A stretch of DNA of 64,000 nucleotides, taken from Prochlorococcus sp. AG-402-C09 (GTDB lineage: Bacteria > Cyanobacteriota > Cyanobacteriia > PCC-6307 > Cyanobiaceae). Positions 21,234 through 30,459 of this stretch are shown here, piece by piece (positions within the stretch are counted from its first letter, which is position 1; every line of letters starts with the position of its first letter). The stretch is taken from assembly GCA_003279565.1 (NCBI GenBank), contig QCHN01000003.1, positions 98,483-162,482 on the forward strand, read 5' to 3'. The notes under the pieces are model-generated. The model was given only the letters and a program-made list of their open reading frames with translations, searched no databases and was not told the origin of the DNA. Both the position numbers and the translations under genes were made by a program.

Positions 21234-21887
21234 TTATATTCCGACTAACCATATCCCTATACAAGTTACTCCAATAGGAACAGTTAAATTGTCAATACCC
21301 CAAGGACTTATTTGCTCTAAAAAAGTTGCTATTAGCGAGATCCCTATGATTTCTAGAGGCTGTATGCCTAAATTATTAGTTGAAGAGATAATTGAAGTAG
21401 TTATGGCTACTACTGACCCCATTGTTAATGTTCCAATAAGTGATTTCGTTTGACCAAGTATTGACCATTTTGGAGATTTAATAGACCTTCCGATTAAACC
21501 TGCTAATCCATCACCAAAAGCCATTGATAGTATTCCTATGCAAATAGATGATGAATAACGAGGCCAGAAAAGTAAAAGTAACAGTGTGATACTTGTACCA
21601 TATGCAATTGTTCCAAAACTTTTTCTCTCGATATCCTCAATTGCTGGTAATAAACGATATTGATAATTAATGCCCAAAGCTATTGTGATCAATAATGCAG
21701 TTAAGAAAGCTATATTTTTTGGAATATCAAATATCCAGGCTAAGAGAATTACAGGTCCTGTTCCAATATGAATAATTTTTCTACTTAACTCCTCTTTTTT
21801 AGGAAAATATTTTTTACATAAAAATGAAATTAATAAAATTATAATTATCCATAACGCAATAACAAAAATAGCTATTTGAATAGGCAA
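21234..21887 (-). CDS. Phytol/dolichol kinase-like membrane protein
   Basis: A 217-residue protein with six or seven hydrophobic helices. The motifs RKIIHIGTGPVI (about 36-47), AFGDGLAGLIGR (about 122), GQTKSLIGTLTM (about 143) and SPWGIDNLTVP (near the end) match the CTP-dependent polyprenol/phytol kinase family, which includes plant VTE5 and its cyanobacterial relatives. In cyanobacteria this would salvage phytol from chlorophyll for tocopherol or chlorophyll; the substrate is inferred only. It follows the sigma factor gene by 3 bases on the same strand. Confidence 0.82.
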   Translation of the reverse strand: MPIQIAIFVIALWIIIILLISFLCKKYFPKKEELSRKIIHIGTGPVILLAWIFDIPKNIAFLTALLITIALGINYQYRLLPAIEDIERKSFGTIAYGTSITLLLLLFWPRYSSSICIGILSMAFGDGLAGLIGRSIKSPKWSILGQTKSLIGTLTMGSVVAITTSIISSTNNLGIQPLEIIGISLIATFLEQISPWGIDNLTVPIGVTCIGIWLVGI

Positions 21888-21890
21888 TGT

Positions 21891-22913
21891 TTAAGCAGCG
21901 TTTTGATGAGTAGTCATTACCCTCAATTTTAAAATTGCTTTTGCCTCAAGTTGTCTTACGCGCTCTCTCGAAACATTTATTTGTCTTCCAATTTCAGCAA
22001 GAGTAAGTGGTTCTTCTCCATCGAGGCCAAAGCGAAGTCTCATGATTTTTTGCTCTCTCTCATTTAATTGTGATAACCATCCTCCAAGGTGTTCTTTTTG
22101 AATACTTCTATCCATTCCTTCCATGGGCTCATCAGAATTTGGGTCTGGAATTAGTTCTCCAAGAGTACTTCGATCTTCTTCGCCTCTTGCATGAGCATCA
22201 AGAGACGCGCATGGTGCACTTTGCGACACTAGATCTTCTAGATCTTGAGGTTCAATTCCCATTGCGTTTGCTAACTCCAGTCGATTTGGTTGCCTACCAA
22301 ATCGATGAGATAATTCACGCGATATGCGGCGCATTTTTGAAAGTTTTTCGCTGATATGTATTGGCAGCCGAATAGTTCTAGCACTGTTATCAATTGCACG
22401 AGTCATCCCTTGTCTTATCCACCAGTATGCATAGGTTGAGAATTTATAACCCATCGCAGGATCAAATTTATCAACAGCTCTTTCTAATCCAATTGCACCT
22501 TCTTGAACTAAATCGAGTAATTCGAGACCTTGATTTTGATATTTTTTTGCAACACTTACAACAAGTCTCAGATTTGCAGCCATCATGCGATCTCTTGCAC
22601 GCTTACCCATTTTTATTTTGTGTTTTTGACGGGTAGACCGTTGTTCAAGAGGAAGACTCAACAAATCTTTCATTTGTTGCACATGATGAGCAAGCTCAAT
22701 TTCCTCTGCAGGAGTCAGAAGTGGGACTCTTCCAATACTTGTTAGATAGAAACCTATCGCATCAGTCGCTAGACGATTGCTTTGTCTTCTAGAACTTCGA
22801 GATTTTTGACTACTTACAGTTGATGCAGATAGTTTTTGACTTGTGCTTGCCGAATTAGACTTCACTGATGAAACATCAGAAATCTCCTTGGCAGATTCCA
22901 GCGGGATCCCCAT
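21891..22913 (-). CDS. RNA polymerase group 2 sigma factor (sigma-70 family)
   Basis: A 340-residue sigma factor. Region 1.2 contains DAIGFYLTSIGRVPLLTPAEE. Region 2 carries the NLRLVVSVAKKYQNQG and YWWIRQGMTRAI motifs, and region 4 has the helix-turn-helix LAEIGRQINVSRERVRQLEAKA. It lacks the long N-terminal 1.1 region of the primary sigma factor, so I call it group 2 (non-essential, housekeeping-like). I use the ATG at 22913; a GTG immediately before it is an alternative. The first ~55 residues are Ser-rich and probably disordered. Confidence 0.93.
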   Translation of the reverse strand: MGIPLESAKEISDVSSVKSNSASTSQKLSASTVSSQKSRSSRRQSNRLATDAIGFYLTSIGRVPLLTPAEEIELAHHVQQMKDLLSLPLEQRSTRQKHKIKMGKRARDRMMAANLRLVVSVAKKYQNQGLELLDLVQEGAIGLERAVDKFDPAMGYKFSTYAYWWIRQGMTRAIDNSARTIRLPIHISEKLSKMRRISRELSHRFGRQPNRLELANAMGIEPQDLEDLVSQSAPCASLDAHARGEEDRSTLGELIPDPNSDEPMEGMDRSIQKEHLGGWLSQLNEREQKIMRLRFGLDGEEPLTLAEIGRQINVSRERVRQLEAKAILKLRVMTTHQNAA

Positions 22914-23067
22914 CACCCTGGCCTCTTGAAATTAGATTTATTAAGAAGTTAGCACTTATAAGGAGAAGTTGACTAATTGAAACGAAAAATTTATGACTTT
23001 TTCCCTAATTAGGTATAAAGCGCATCAAAAAATAAATTAAATGTTTTAAAAAAGCTTTCAATTTTTT

Positions 23068-25197
23068 TTAAGCTTCTTCTTTTTTATATAGCTTAATAAT
23101 TTTTTCTTGAATATATTTTTTCTTATCATTCAAAATTTGATTTTTGGTGTAACTACCATCACTTTGCATGTTCCAAGAGTCTTGATTTCCTTCTAAATAA
23201 GAATCTAATAAATGTTTAATTTCTTTTTTAATTTTATTGTCTTCAATGGGTGTAACTGCTTCAACTCTTCTATCTAAATTACGTCTCATCCAATCTGCAC
23301 TGCCAATAAATACCTCTGCATCTCCATTGTTATTAAACCAAAAGATTCTTGAATGCTCCAAAAACCTACCAATAATGCTTGTTACTATTATGTTTTCGCT
23401 TAAGTCTTTTTTCTGAGGATATAGGCAGCACATTCCTCTAATTATAAGTTCAATTTTTACTCCTTCCTGTGATGCTACGTAAAGTAGCTTTATAATTTCT
23501 GGATCTACTAGTGAATTCATTTTGGCTATTATCCTCGCCGGTAAGCCATTTTTTGCACAATTGATTTCTCTTTTTATTAGCTTTTCTATTCCACTTCTAA
23601 GAGTTACCGGTGCAACTAATAATTTTCTATAGGATTGTTGTTTAGCAAATCCAGTCAAATAATTAAATAGTTCAATAAGATCTTGACCAAGCTCAGGTTG
23701 ACAAGACAATAAGCCAAAATCTGTATATGTTTTAGAAGTTTTTGAATTATAATTACCAGTTCCAATATGAAAGTACGTTCTTAATCTGTTTTTTTCTTTT
23801 CTTATTATCAAAGCAATTTTTGTATGAGTTTTCAGTCCAATAACTCCATAGACAACATGAACCCCAGCTTGCTCTAATTGTTTTGCCCATTGGATATTAT
23901 TATCTTCATCAAATCTTGCTTTTAGCTCAACCAGAGCCATTACTTGCTTTCCTTTCTCAGCAGCTCTTATTAATGCATCAATAATTAAAGAGTCTTTGGA
24001 AATTCTATACAAGGTCATTTTGATTCCCATGACTTGCTTATCTTCCGCAGCTTGATTAATAAACTCCTCGACTGATGTCGAGAAAAGATTGTATGGGTGA
24101 TGGACTAGTAAATCATTACGGCGAATAATGGAGAATATACTTTTGAAATTGCTTTTATTTCTAGTATCTAATTCTTCTTGTTCTCTCAATTGACTATTTT
24201 TTAGTAAATTATGAGTAACGCCTTGATGCTCTTTAAATTTTAGTTTCGGCAGATTGAAAGCTGTTAATTCAATTAATTCATCTAACGCTAGCAACCCCTC
24301 AATTTGATATAAATTTTCTTTGTCAATATTCATCCCTTCTTGTAAAAGATCAAGAATTACTTTTGGTGTATTTGTAGAGACTTCTAGCCTGACTACTTCA
24401 CCTCCTTTGCGACGCTTGCGTAAACCTTCTTCTAGTGCACTCATTAAATCATCAGCTTCAATGTCTCGAAGCTCTAGATCAGCATCTCTTGTAACGCGAA
24501 AGAACGAATATTCTTTAACATCCATCCCAGGGAAAAGCATGGATAGATTATTTGCAATGATTTGCTCAATGGCAATCCCTGTGTATTTTGTTGAGTCTTT
24601 ATCATTTAGTTCAACTGGAATACTTATAAATCTAGAAATACTTTCACCAGGAATTTTTATGCGGGTAAATTGTTCTTTATCTGATTCATTATCGACGATA
24701 ATTGCAGCTAAATTTAAACTAAGATTACTTATAAAAGGGAATGGATGAGAAGGGTCAACTGCTAAGGGAGTTAGGATCGGAAAAATTGCAGTTGTAAAAT
24801 AATTATCTATCCAAACCTTTTGTCTTTCATTTAACTCTTTATATTCAAGTATAAATATATTATTTTTTTTAAAGTCCTCTTCTATATATTTTCTTGTTCT
24901 ATATTGCTGCGTCTTTAAAATAGGGTCTAAATAATTTCGAATTTCAATAAGTTGTTCTTCAGGAGATTTTCCATCTTGGCTTCTTTTTGAGATTCCACCT
25001 TCTACTTGTGATTTTAATGAAGCAACTCTAACCATAAAAAACTCGTCTAAATTATTGCTAAAGATTGAACTGAATTTTATTTTTTCTAGTAATGGTGTTT
25101 CCTCTTCTATAGCAAGTTCTAAAACACGTTTATTAAAATCTATCCAACTCAGTTCACGGTTAATATAGGTTTCATTATTGATTTTTGGGCCAGTCAT
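23068..25197 (-). CDS. ppk: Polyphosphate kinase 1
   Basis: Reversibly polymerises ATP phosphate into polyphosphate. At 709 residues it has the usual PPK1 length. The start INRELSWIDFNKRVLE, the phospholipase-D-like His motif in FHIGTGNYNSKT (about residue 475) and a second His region near EHSRIFWFNN are all present. It forms the left-hand core flank of the nitrogen island. It is read alone, with the sigma gene downstream and an MFS gene upstream on the same strand. Confidence 0.96.
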   Translation of the reverse strand: MTGPKINNETYINRELSWIDFNKRVLELAIEEETPLLEKIKFSSIFSNNLDEFFMVRVASLKSQVEGGISKRSQDGKSPEEQLIEIRNYLDPILKTQQYRTRKYIEEDFKKNNIFILEYKELNERQKVWIDNYFTTAIFPILTPLAVDPSHPFPFISNLSLNLAAIIVDNESDKEQFTRIKIPGESISRFISIPVELNDKDSTKYTGIAIEQIIANNLSMLFPGMDVKEYSFFRVTRDADLELRDIEADDLMSALEEGLRKRRKGGEVVRLEVSTNTPKVILDLLQEGMNIDKENLYQIEGLLALDELIELTAFNLPKLKFKEHQGVTHNLLKNSQLREQEELDTRNKSNFKSIFSIIRRNDLLVHHPYNLFSTSVEEFINQAAEDKQVMGIKMTLYRISKDSLIIDALIRAAEKGKQVMALVELKARFDEDNNIQWAKQLEQAGVHVVYGVIGLKTHTKIALIIRKEKNRLRTYFHIGTGNYNSKTSKTYTDFGLLSCQPELGQDLIELFNYLTGFAKQQSYRKLLVAPVTLRSGIEKLIKREINCAKNGLPARIIAKMNSLVDPEIIKLLYVASQEGVKIELIIRGMCCLYPQKKDLSENIIVTSIIGRFLEHSRIFWFNNNGDAEVFIGSADWMRRNLDRRVEAVTPIEDNKIKKEIKHLLDSYLEGNQDSWNMQSDGSYTKNQILNDKKKYIQEKIIKLYKKEEA

Positions 25198-25257
25198 CTC
25201 TATAACCTATTCATTCAATTTCTAATTAATACTTTAATGTCTTGATCATCTATCAGT

Positions 25258-26502
25258 CTAGGAGATTGCTTTTTGCTTGCTTAGACTTTTGCCTGAAATT
25301 AAAAACATAACAAACAGTAGAAGCAATATAGTCCCAAAGAATGGACTTCTAGGGCCAAAAAGATCATATGAGCGGCCTGCGGCTATTGCTCCAAGAAACG
25401 TTCCCAGACTTTGTAAACCCTGTAGATTTCCTAATACTGCTCCTTGCCCTATAGAACTTAGTCTTCTCGAGATTAGTGCTCGTAAACTGGGAGTTACTAG
25501 TCCAGTACCCATTGCAAGGATTGCTACCCCACTAAATACAAGAGGAATTGAAGTGTCCTTGTTTGCGAGAGTCAAAAGAATACATCCTGTCATTACAAAA
25601 CCAATACCAGTAAAAGTTAATCTTGATTCCCCAAATCTTTTCACCAGAGGACCAATTAGTCCTCCTTGAACAATCATTGCTATGACTCCAACGACAATAA
25701 AAGCAGCACTACATAATTCAGGACTCCATTCAAATTTTTCTTTCAAATAAAGGACTAAAACAGCCGTAAAGCCATTAAAAGCCATAAAGAAAATAAAAAA
25801 TGATAAGCAAAGTCTTCTAGCCAAAGGGTTTTTGAATACAATTAATAGCTGACTAATTGGATTTAAATCTCTTTTTCTTGGTAATAAGTTTCTTTTGTTT
25901 TTGGGCAGTGTTTCAGGCAAAAACCAAATGACAAAAATAAGATTAAATATTGCAAATCCGCTTGCGACCCATACCGGTAAAGTAACACTAAATTTAGCTA
26001 GTGCTGTTCCTAATCCAGGCCCAAGAATAAAACCTAAACCAAATGCTACTCCAATTAAACCAAAAGTTTTTGCTCGATTTTCGGGGGTTGAGATATCTGC
26101 AAGTATTGTCGTAGCAGTAGCTGCGGTACCACCACTGATACCATCAATTATTCTGGCTAAAAATAGTAAAGATAAAGGTAAAGTTGAGGCCCATAAAGGT
26201 AAATAATTATCCCAATTCAAGCTTACAGTTAATGCAAATAGACATATTCCTATTACTGAACCTGATACACATGTGATCATGATCGGTTTACGACCGAAAC
26301 GATCACTCATAGCTCCGATTAATGGGGCTGCAGCAAACTGGGATATTGCATAAGTTCCAGTAAGAAAACCAAGAGTCGTCGCGCTTGTGGTGAATTGCTC
26401 TAATAAAAAAGGTAATAAAGGCAAAACAATAGTTTCACCTAACCGATCATCTAGAAGTGTTATGAAAGCTCCTAAAAGTGTGGGAATTTTTAGCCTTCTC
26501 AA
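25258..26502 (-). CDS. MFS efflux-type transporter (DHA1/TetA-like)
   Basis: A 414-residue, 12-helix major facilitator. It has motif A GAMSDRFGRKPI (about residues 63-74), a motif C-like GFILGPGLGTAL (about 155) and a second motif-A-like stretch after helix 7. These place it with drug/H+ antiporters of the TetA type, but the substrate is unknown. The start is probably TTG (26500-26502). It sits 60 bases upstream of ppk and diverges from the GNAT gene (46 bases). Confidence 0.87.
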   Translation of the reverse strand: MRRLKIPTLLGAFITLLDDRLGETIVLPLLPFLLEQFTTSATTLGFLTGTYAISQFAAAPLIGAMSDRFGRKPIMITCVSGSVIGICLFALTVSLNWDNYLPLWASTLPLSLLFLARIIDGISGGTAATATTILADISTPENRAKTFGLIGVAFGLGFILGPGLGTALAKFSVTLPVWVASGFAIFNLIFVIWFLPETLPKNKRNLLPRKRDLNPISQLLIVFKNPLARRLCLSFFIFFMAFNGFTAVLVLYLKEKFEWSPELCSAAFIVVGVIAMIVQGGLIGPLVKRFGESRLTFTGIGFVMTGCILLTLANKDTSIPLVFSGVAILAMGTGLVTPSLRALISRRLSSIGQGAVLGNLQGLQSLGTFLGAIAAGRSYDLFGPRSPFFGTILLLLFVMFLISGKSLSKQKAIS

Positions 26503-26548
26503 AGCAAATAGCTCATAATTTATTCACCCTCTCATACTGTCAGAGAAC

Positions 26549-27043
26549 TTGACTTCATTTAATAGAAATAGTCTAAAACGATATTTGCGACCTTGTGAGA
26601 GTTCTGATGAAATGGCTCTAAGAGAAGTTTATGAAGATGCTATTCGAACTTGTGATAAATCCTTATATAGCCAAGAACAGATTGAAGCATGGTCAGCTTT
26701 AGTGTATCTTCCTGGGATTTTAGATAAACCTCTGAAGCAAGGGGTGGGCTGGGTGAGTTGTGTTGATAAAACTATTGAAGCATTTGCTTTAAAATATCCC
26801 CATAATCGCTTGGCATTGCTTTATTGCCGAGGGCGTTCGTCACGGCAGGGGCATGCTACGGCTCTATTAAATCAAATTGAGGCAGATACTCTTAAAGATA
26901 GACCAATAACTTTAAAAACCGAGGCAAGTTTATGTAGTTATCAACTGCTTTTACGTCATGGATGGACAATTATTTCCCCTGAAGAAATTCAAATAGGTGG
27001 TGTGCATTTTTCTCGTTATTTGATGGAAAAAACTTTGTATTAA
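26549..27043 (+). CDS. GNAT-family N-acetyltransferase
   Basis: A 164-residue single-domain protein. The acetyl-CoA-binding loop is RGRSSRQGHATALLNQIE (about residues 95-112), preceded by a hydrophobic strand (NRLALLYC) and followed by the usual LLRHGW element. The substrate is unknown. The apparent start is TTG at 26549; no strong ribosome binding site is visible, and an internal ATG at 26609 would remove about 20 residues but keep the domain. It is the last core gene before the nitrogen island and converges on the TrpD2-like gene. Confidence 0.82.
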   Translation: MTSFNRNSLKRYLRPCESSDEMALREVYEDAIRTCDKSLYSQEQIEAWSALVYLPGILDKPLKQGVGWVSCVDKTIEAFALKYPHNRLALLYCRGRSSRQGHATALLNQIEADTLKDRPITLKTEASLCSYQLLLRHGWTIISPEEIQIGGVHFSRYLMEKTLY

Positions 27044-27062
27044 ATTTATTTTTTAAAAATTT

Positions 27063-28121
27063 TTAGGAATCAATATTTTCCTCACTCCAATTAATTAATT
27101 TTTCTAAGTGCTTGATAGCAAGTCCTGAATTGATTATTTCTTTTGCTTTATTAATTCCTTCTTTAATATCAGAGCTTAAGCCTGCATAAAAAAAGTAAAT
27201 ACCAGCATTCCATTCAAGTGCTTTTATTAAAGGACCCTCGCCATTAAGAGCTTGTAAAGCAAATCTCTTCCATTCTGTGATGTCGTTCCATTCAATATCT
27301 TTCCCAGAACATTCGTAGTCTTTGGGATGAAAAACAGTTCTAGTTCCATGTTGATTTTTGTACTGTCCAATTGTTGATGAACGACTAATTGAAAGATCTA
27401 TTCCACCTTCCAGTCCTTTGATAGTCATCACATTTTGTTCTCCCATAAGATCTAAGGTCTTCCAATGTCTTTCTTCAGTAGGTGAATGAACATAGCCACT
27501 TATATGTAGATGATTTCCTTGATGACATGTCCAGATTAATTCCATACTTGCTAGAGGTGGTCTCTTACCTATTTGATCTCTGTAAGGAATTAAATTTTCA
27601 GCTAGCGGAAAATGATCTGGCTGATGTATTAAAGCTAGGTCGTAATGGTTGAAAAAACTTTGCAGTTTGTCTATGGATAGACCAGTTAAATTTATTCCTA
27701 AGGCTTGAAAGAGTTCGTGATGAGTAACGCCGTATTTCACTGGCATACGAGAACCACCATGCAAAATAACAGGCTGTTTCTGAGTTAGTAATAGTAAAGT
27801 TGTTATAGGGTAAATTGGCGCTGTTTTTTTTCGCCCATCAAAAGGCATCCCAAAAAATATGGGTTGACGTTGATTACTGGGTGATTGAATTTTGGGTCCT
27901 AGTTCTATATAGGCATCAATCATCCCAGCTAATTCTTCAGGGATAGGACGTCTAATTCTATGTGCAATCATAAAGCCACCAATTTGTGCTGCACTTGCTT
28001 CTTCTTTTAGCATCAGCTTGAGAGCTGATTTAGTTTCTTCGCGAGTAAGACTTTTTCCTGTAAACTCACCACTACCTATTTTTTTTAAATAGGTTTTAAA
28101 TTCTTCGTAATTATTCGACAT
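27063..28121 (-). CDS. TrpD2-like (anthranilate phosphoribosyltransferase family) protein
   Basis: A 352-residue protein with the helical N-terminus and alpha/beta core of the anthranilate phosphoribosyltransferase family. The PRPP-binding GTGGDG loop expected near residue 95 is replaced by GMPFDGRKKTAP, so tryptophan synthesis is unlikely. The TrpD2/YbiB branch is known to bind nucleic acid. It lies 39 bases downstream of narB on the same strand and could be the third gene of an nrtP-narB transcript. Whether it belongs to the island or to the core flank cannot be decided from one genome. Confidence 0.8.
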   Translation of the reverse strand: MSNNYEEFKTYLKKIGSGEFTGKSLTREETKSALKLMLKEEASAAQIGGFMIAHRIRRPIPEELAGMIDAYIELGPKIQSPSNQRQPIFFGMPFDGRKKTAPIYPITTLLLLTQKQPVILHGGSRMPVKYGVTHHELFQALGINLTGLSIDKLQSFFNHYDLALIHQPDHFPLAENLIPYRDQIGKRPPLASMELIWTCHQGNHLHISGYVHSPTEERHWKTLDLMGEQNVMTIKGLEGGIDLSISRSSTIGQYKNQHGTRTVFHPKDYECSGKDIEWNDITEWKRFALQALNGEGPLIKALEWNAGIYFFYAGLSSDIKEGINKAKEIINSGLAIKHLEKLINWSEENIDS

Positions 28122-28160
28122 AGGAGTTATTTCTCAATAGGAAGTATTGTTTTCTATTTT

Positions 28161-30386
28161 TTATTTCATATTTACGATTTCTTTTACGTATTTAACAAAT
28201 CCTTTTTCATTGATTTCAATTGGTTGATTGACTGGATTCACTGGAGCCACAATTACAGCGCTTGCTTTTAGTTCAGGCTGTTTAGATATGGGACATGATT
28301 GTTCATGCATCAAGTTGTTTGTCTCACAATGATTAGTTTGAGTGAAGCCCCAGTGCATTGGGAGAAAAACTGTGCCTCGACGTATACGATCAGTTTCTTT
28401 TACACGTACTGTAAGATGTCCTCGACGAGAATTAAGAGCAGATAACTCACCATCTTTAATATTCATATTTTTTGCATCCATAGGATGAATTTCAAGTAAT
28501 GGTTCAGGGTGCATTTTATTAAGTCGATTTACTTTTCCAGTACGAGTCATGGTATGCCATTGTCCGAGGTAACGCCCAACAGTTAAGACTAACGGGTACA
28601 TATCGCATGGAGGCTCAGCGATTCCCAGAGGTTGTTTAGTGTAAAACTGGGCTCGACCATTAGGTGTCTCAAACCTTTTATTTTCATAAAGTCGCTTGGC
28701 TTTTTTCGTAGGATTACTTCCTTTTGAAAATGGCCATTGTTGGGGACCAACACTTGTTAGTAATTCATGATTAAGACCCGAACTATCACAGAGACGACCA
28801 CTTGTCAGAGCTGTAAACTCTGAATATACCTCAGAAGAAGAATCATAAGTAAACTGATCAATAAATCCAAGTTTTTGGCCTACTTCAGCAAATATCTCCC
28901 AATCGGGACGACTTTGACCAAAGCATGGACGAAAAGCTGGGCAATAAGTGATTCGTCTTTCTGAATTAGTCATCACACCGGCTTTCTCACTCCATTGTGC
29001 AGCGGGCAATAATAGATGGGCATAATGAGAGGTTTCAGTATCTTCATATGCTTCGGATAAAACAACTAGTGAACAGTTTTTTATTGCGGCTTTTACTCGA
29101 TTTAGATCAGGCATGCTTACAAGTGGGTTAGTTGCAGCAACCCACCAAAGATCTATTTCTCCTTTTTCCATTGCTTCAATTTGTTGCCAGGCGTTTAAAC
29201 CTGGTTCTTCAGAGATACTTCCAGCCGGAAAATCCCAGTGATTTTCTACGACTTGTCTATGTTTTTTATTGGCAACATTTCGATAACCAGGAAGTAGATG
29301 AGATAGGCCTCCTGCTTCACGTCCTCCCATAGCATTTGGTTGGCCAGTAAGCGAAAAAGGTCCAGCTCCCTCTTTCCCGATTTGTCCCGTGAGAAGATGT
29401 AGATTGATAAGTCCGCCAACAACTGCAGTACCTTCTCTGCGTTGATTTACACCCATTGACCAAAGACTTAGTACCCTTTCGCGATGATTAAACATATTAG
29501 CTACTTCTTCTAATTTTTTTTCTGGGATACCACAAAAGCGAGCAACTTTTTTAGGAGTCCAATTTTGTATAATCGCTAAGAATTCTGAATATTTATCTGT
29601 ATGATTTTTAATAAATTCTGCATTTTGTCCATTCTTTTTTAGAACTAAATTGGCAATACCATATAACAGGGCTAAGTCACTGCCTGGAGCAATAGGTAGA
29701 TAAATGTCAGCAGCTTTTGCAGTGTCTGTTAATCTGGGATCTATAACAATAATTTTTACTTTATCTTGATGTTGTTTTTTTCTTTTGAGTAGACGTTGAA
29801 AAAGTACTGGATGGCATTCCGCAGTATTAGTGCCAATGAGGAATGCAACGGTGTAGTGATCAAGATCTTCATAACAACAGGGAGGACCATCTGATCCAAG
29901 ACTTAAATTATATCCAGCGACAGCTGAGCTCATACATAGTCTTGAATTTGCATCAAAATTATTTGTACCTAAAGCTCCTTTGAGTAATTTTTGAGCAATA
30001 TAGTAGTCTTCAGTATGAAATTGTCCAGAACCATACATCGCTATAGAGTTTGGACCTTTTTTGATTAAACTTTTTTTGATTTGTGAAACTATCTTATCTG
30101 TAGCTTCATTCCAGCTAATCGGTTGATATTTATCATTTAAATTATCTCGATACAGAGGTTGCTTTAATCTCCCTGGAGACAAGGTTTCTCCTACGGTTGC
30201 ACCTTTAATACATATTTGACCTAGGTTGGATGGATGATTACGATCGCCTCTAGACCTCCACATCGGATAACCATCTGCATCTCTACGGACTGCTTTTCCG
30301 ATTTCTGCTGGTGGTTGCATTTCTAGACCACATCCAACGCCGCAATATGGACATTGAGTAGTTAAATTTTCAATTTTCTCTGTCAT
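28161..30386 (-). CDS. narB: Ferredoxin-dependent assimilatory nitrate reductase
   Basis: Reduces nitrate to nitrite with electrons from ferredoxin, using a Mo-bisMGD cofactor and one [4Fe-4S] cluster in the cytoplasm. The 741-residue protein has the cluster motif CPYCGVGC (residues 12-19) with the fourth Cys in GQICIKG (about 57). It also has molybdopterin regions such as MYGSGQFHTEDYY and VVIDPRLTDTA-like stretches and a C-terminal molydopterin-dinucleotide-binding domain (VGRYLGQWHTMTRTG). Length fits cyanobacterial NarB. It is second after nrtP. A hand count of two text rows gave about 47-50% G+C, higher than the nearby moa genes. Confidence 0.97.
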   Translation of the reverse strand: MTEKIENLTTQCPYCGVGCGLEMQPPAEIGKAVRRDADGYPMWRSRGDRNHPSNLGQICIKGATVGETLSPGRLKQPLYRDNLNDKYQPISWNEATDKIVSQIKKSLIKKGPNSIAMYGSGQFHTEDYYIAQKLLKGALGTNNFDANSRLCMSSAVAGYNLSLGSDGPPCCYEDLDHYTVAFLIGTNTAECHPVLFQRLLKRKKQHQDKVKIIVIDPRLTDTAKAADIYLPIAPGSDLALLYGIANLVLKKNGQNAEFIKNHTDKYSEFLAIIQNWTPKKVARFCGIPEKKLEEVANMFNHRERVLSLWSMGVNQRREGTAVVGGLINLHLLTGQIGKEGAGPFSLTGQPNAMGGREAGGLSHLLPGYRNVANKKHRQVVENHWDFPAGSISEEPGLNAWQQIEAMEKGEIDLWWVAATNPLVSMPDLNRVKAAIKNCSLVVLSEAYEDTETSHYAHLLLPAAQWSEKAGVMTNSERRITYCPAFRPCFGQSRPDWEIFAEVGQKLGFIDQFTYDSSSEVYSEFTALTSGRLCDSSGLNHELLTSVGPQQWPFSKGSNPTKKAKRLYENKRFETPNGRAQFYTKQPLGIAEPPCDMYPLVLTVGRYLGQWHTMTRTGKVNRLNKMHPEPLLEIHPMDAKNMNIKDGELSALNSRRGHLTVRVKETDRIRRGTVFLPMHWGFTQTNHCETNNLMHEQSCPISKQPELKASAVIVAPVNPVNQPIEINEKGFVKYVKEIVNMK

Positions 30387-30410
30387 CTCAATTTAATGAG
30401 ATAAGAAAAT

Positions 30411-30438
30411 AAAACCTTGGGTAGTTACCCAAGGTTTT
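30411..30438 (-). terminator. Perfect 13-bp hairpin between nrtP and narB
   Basis: AAAACCTTGGGTA (30411-30423) is followed, two bases later, by its exact reverse complement (30426-30438). Read from the minus strand, the stem ends in GGTTTT followed by ATTTTCTTATC, which resembles a weak intrinsic terminator. It lies 21 bases after the nrtP stop and 24 bases before the narB start, so it may attenuate readthrough or protect the 3' end of nrtP mRNA. Confidence 0.68.
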
Positions 30439-30459
30439 GATTGGAAATTAATTAATATT

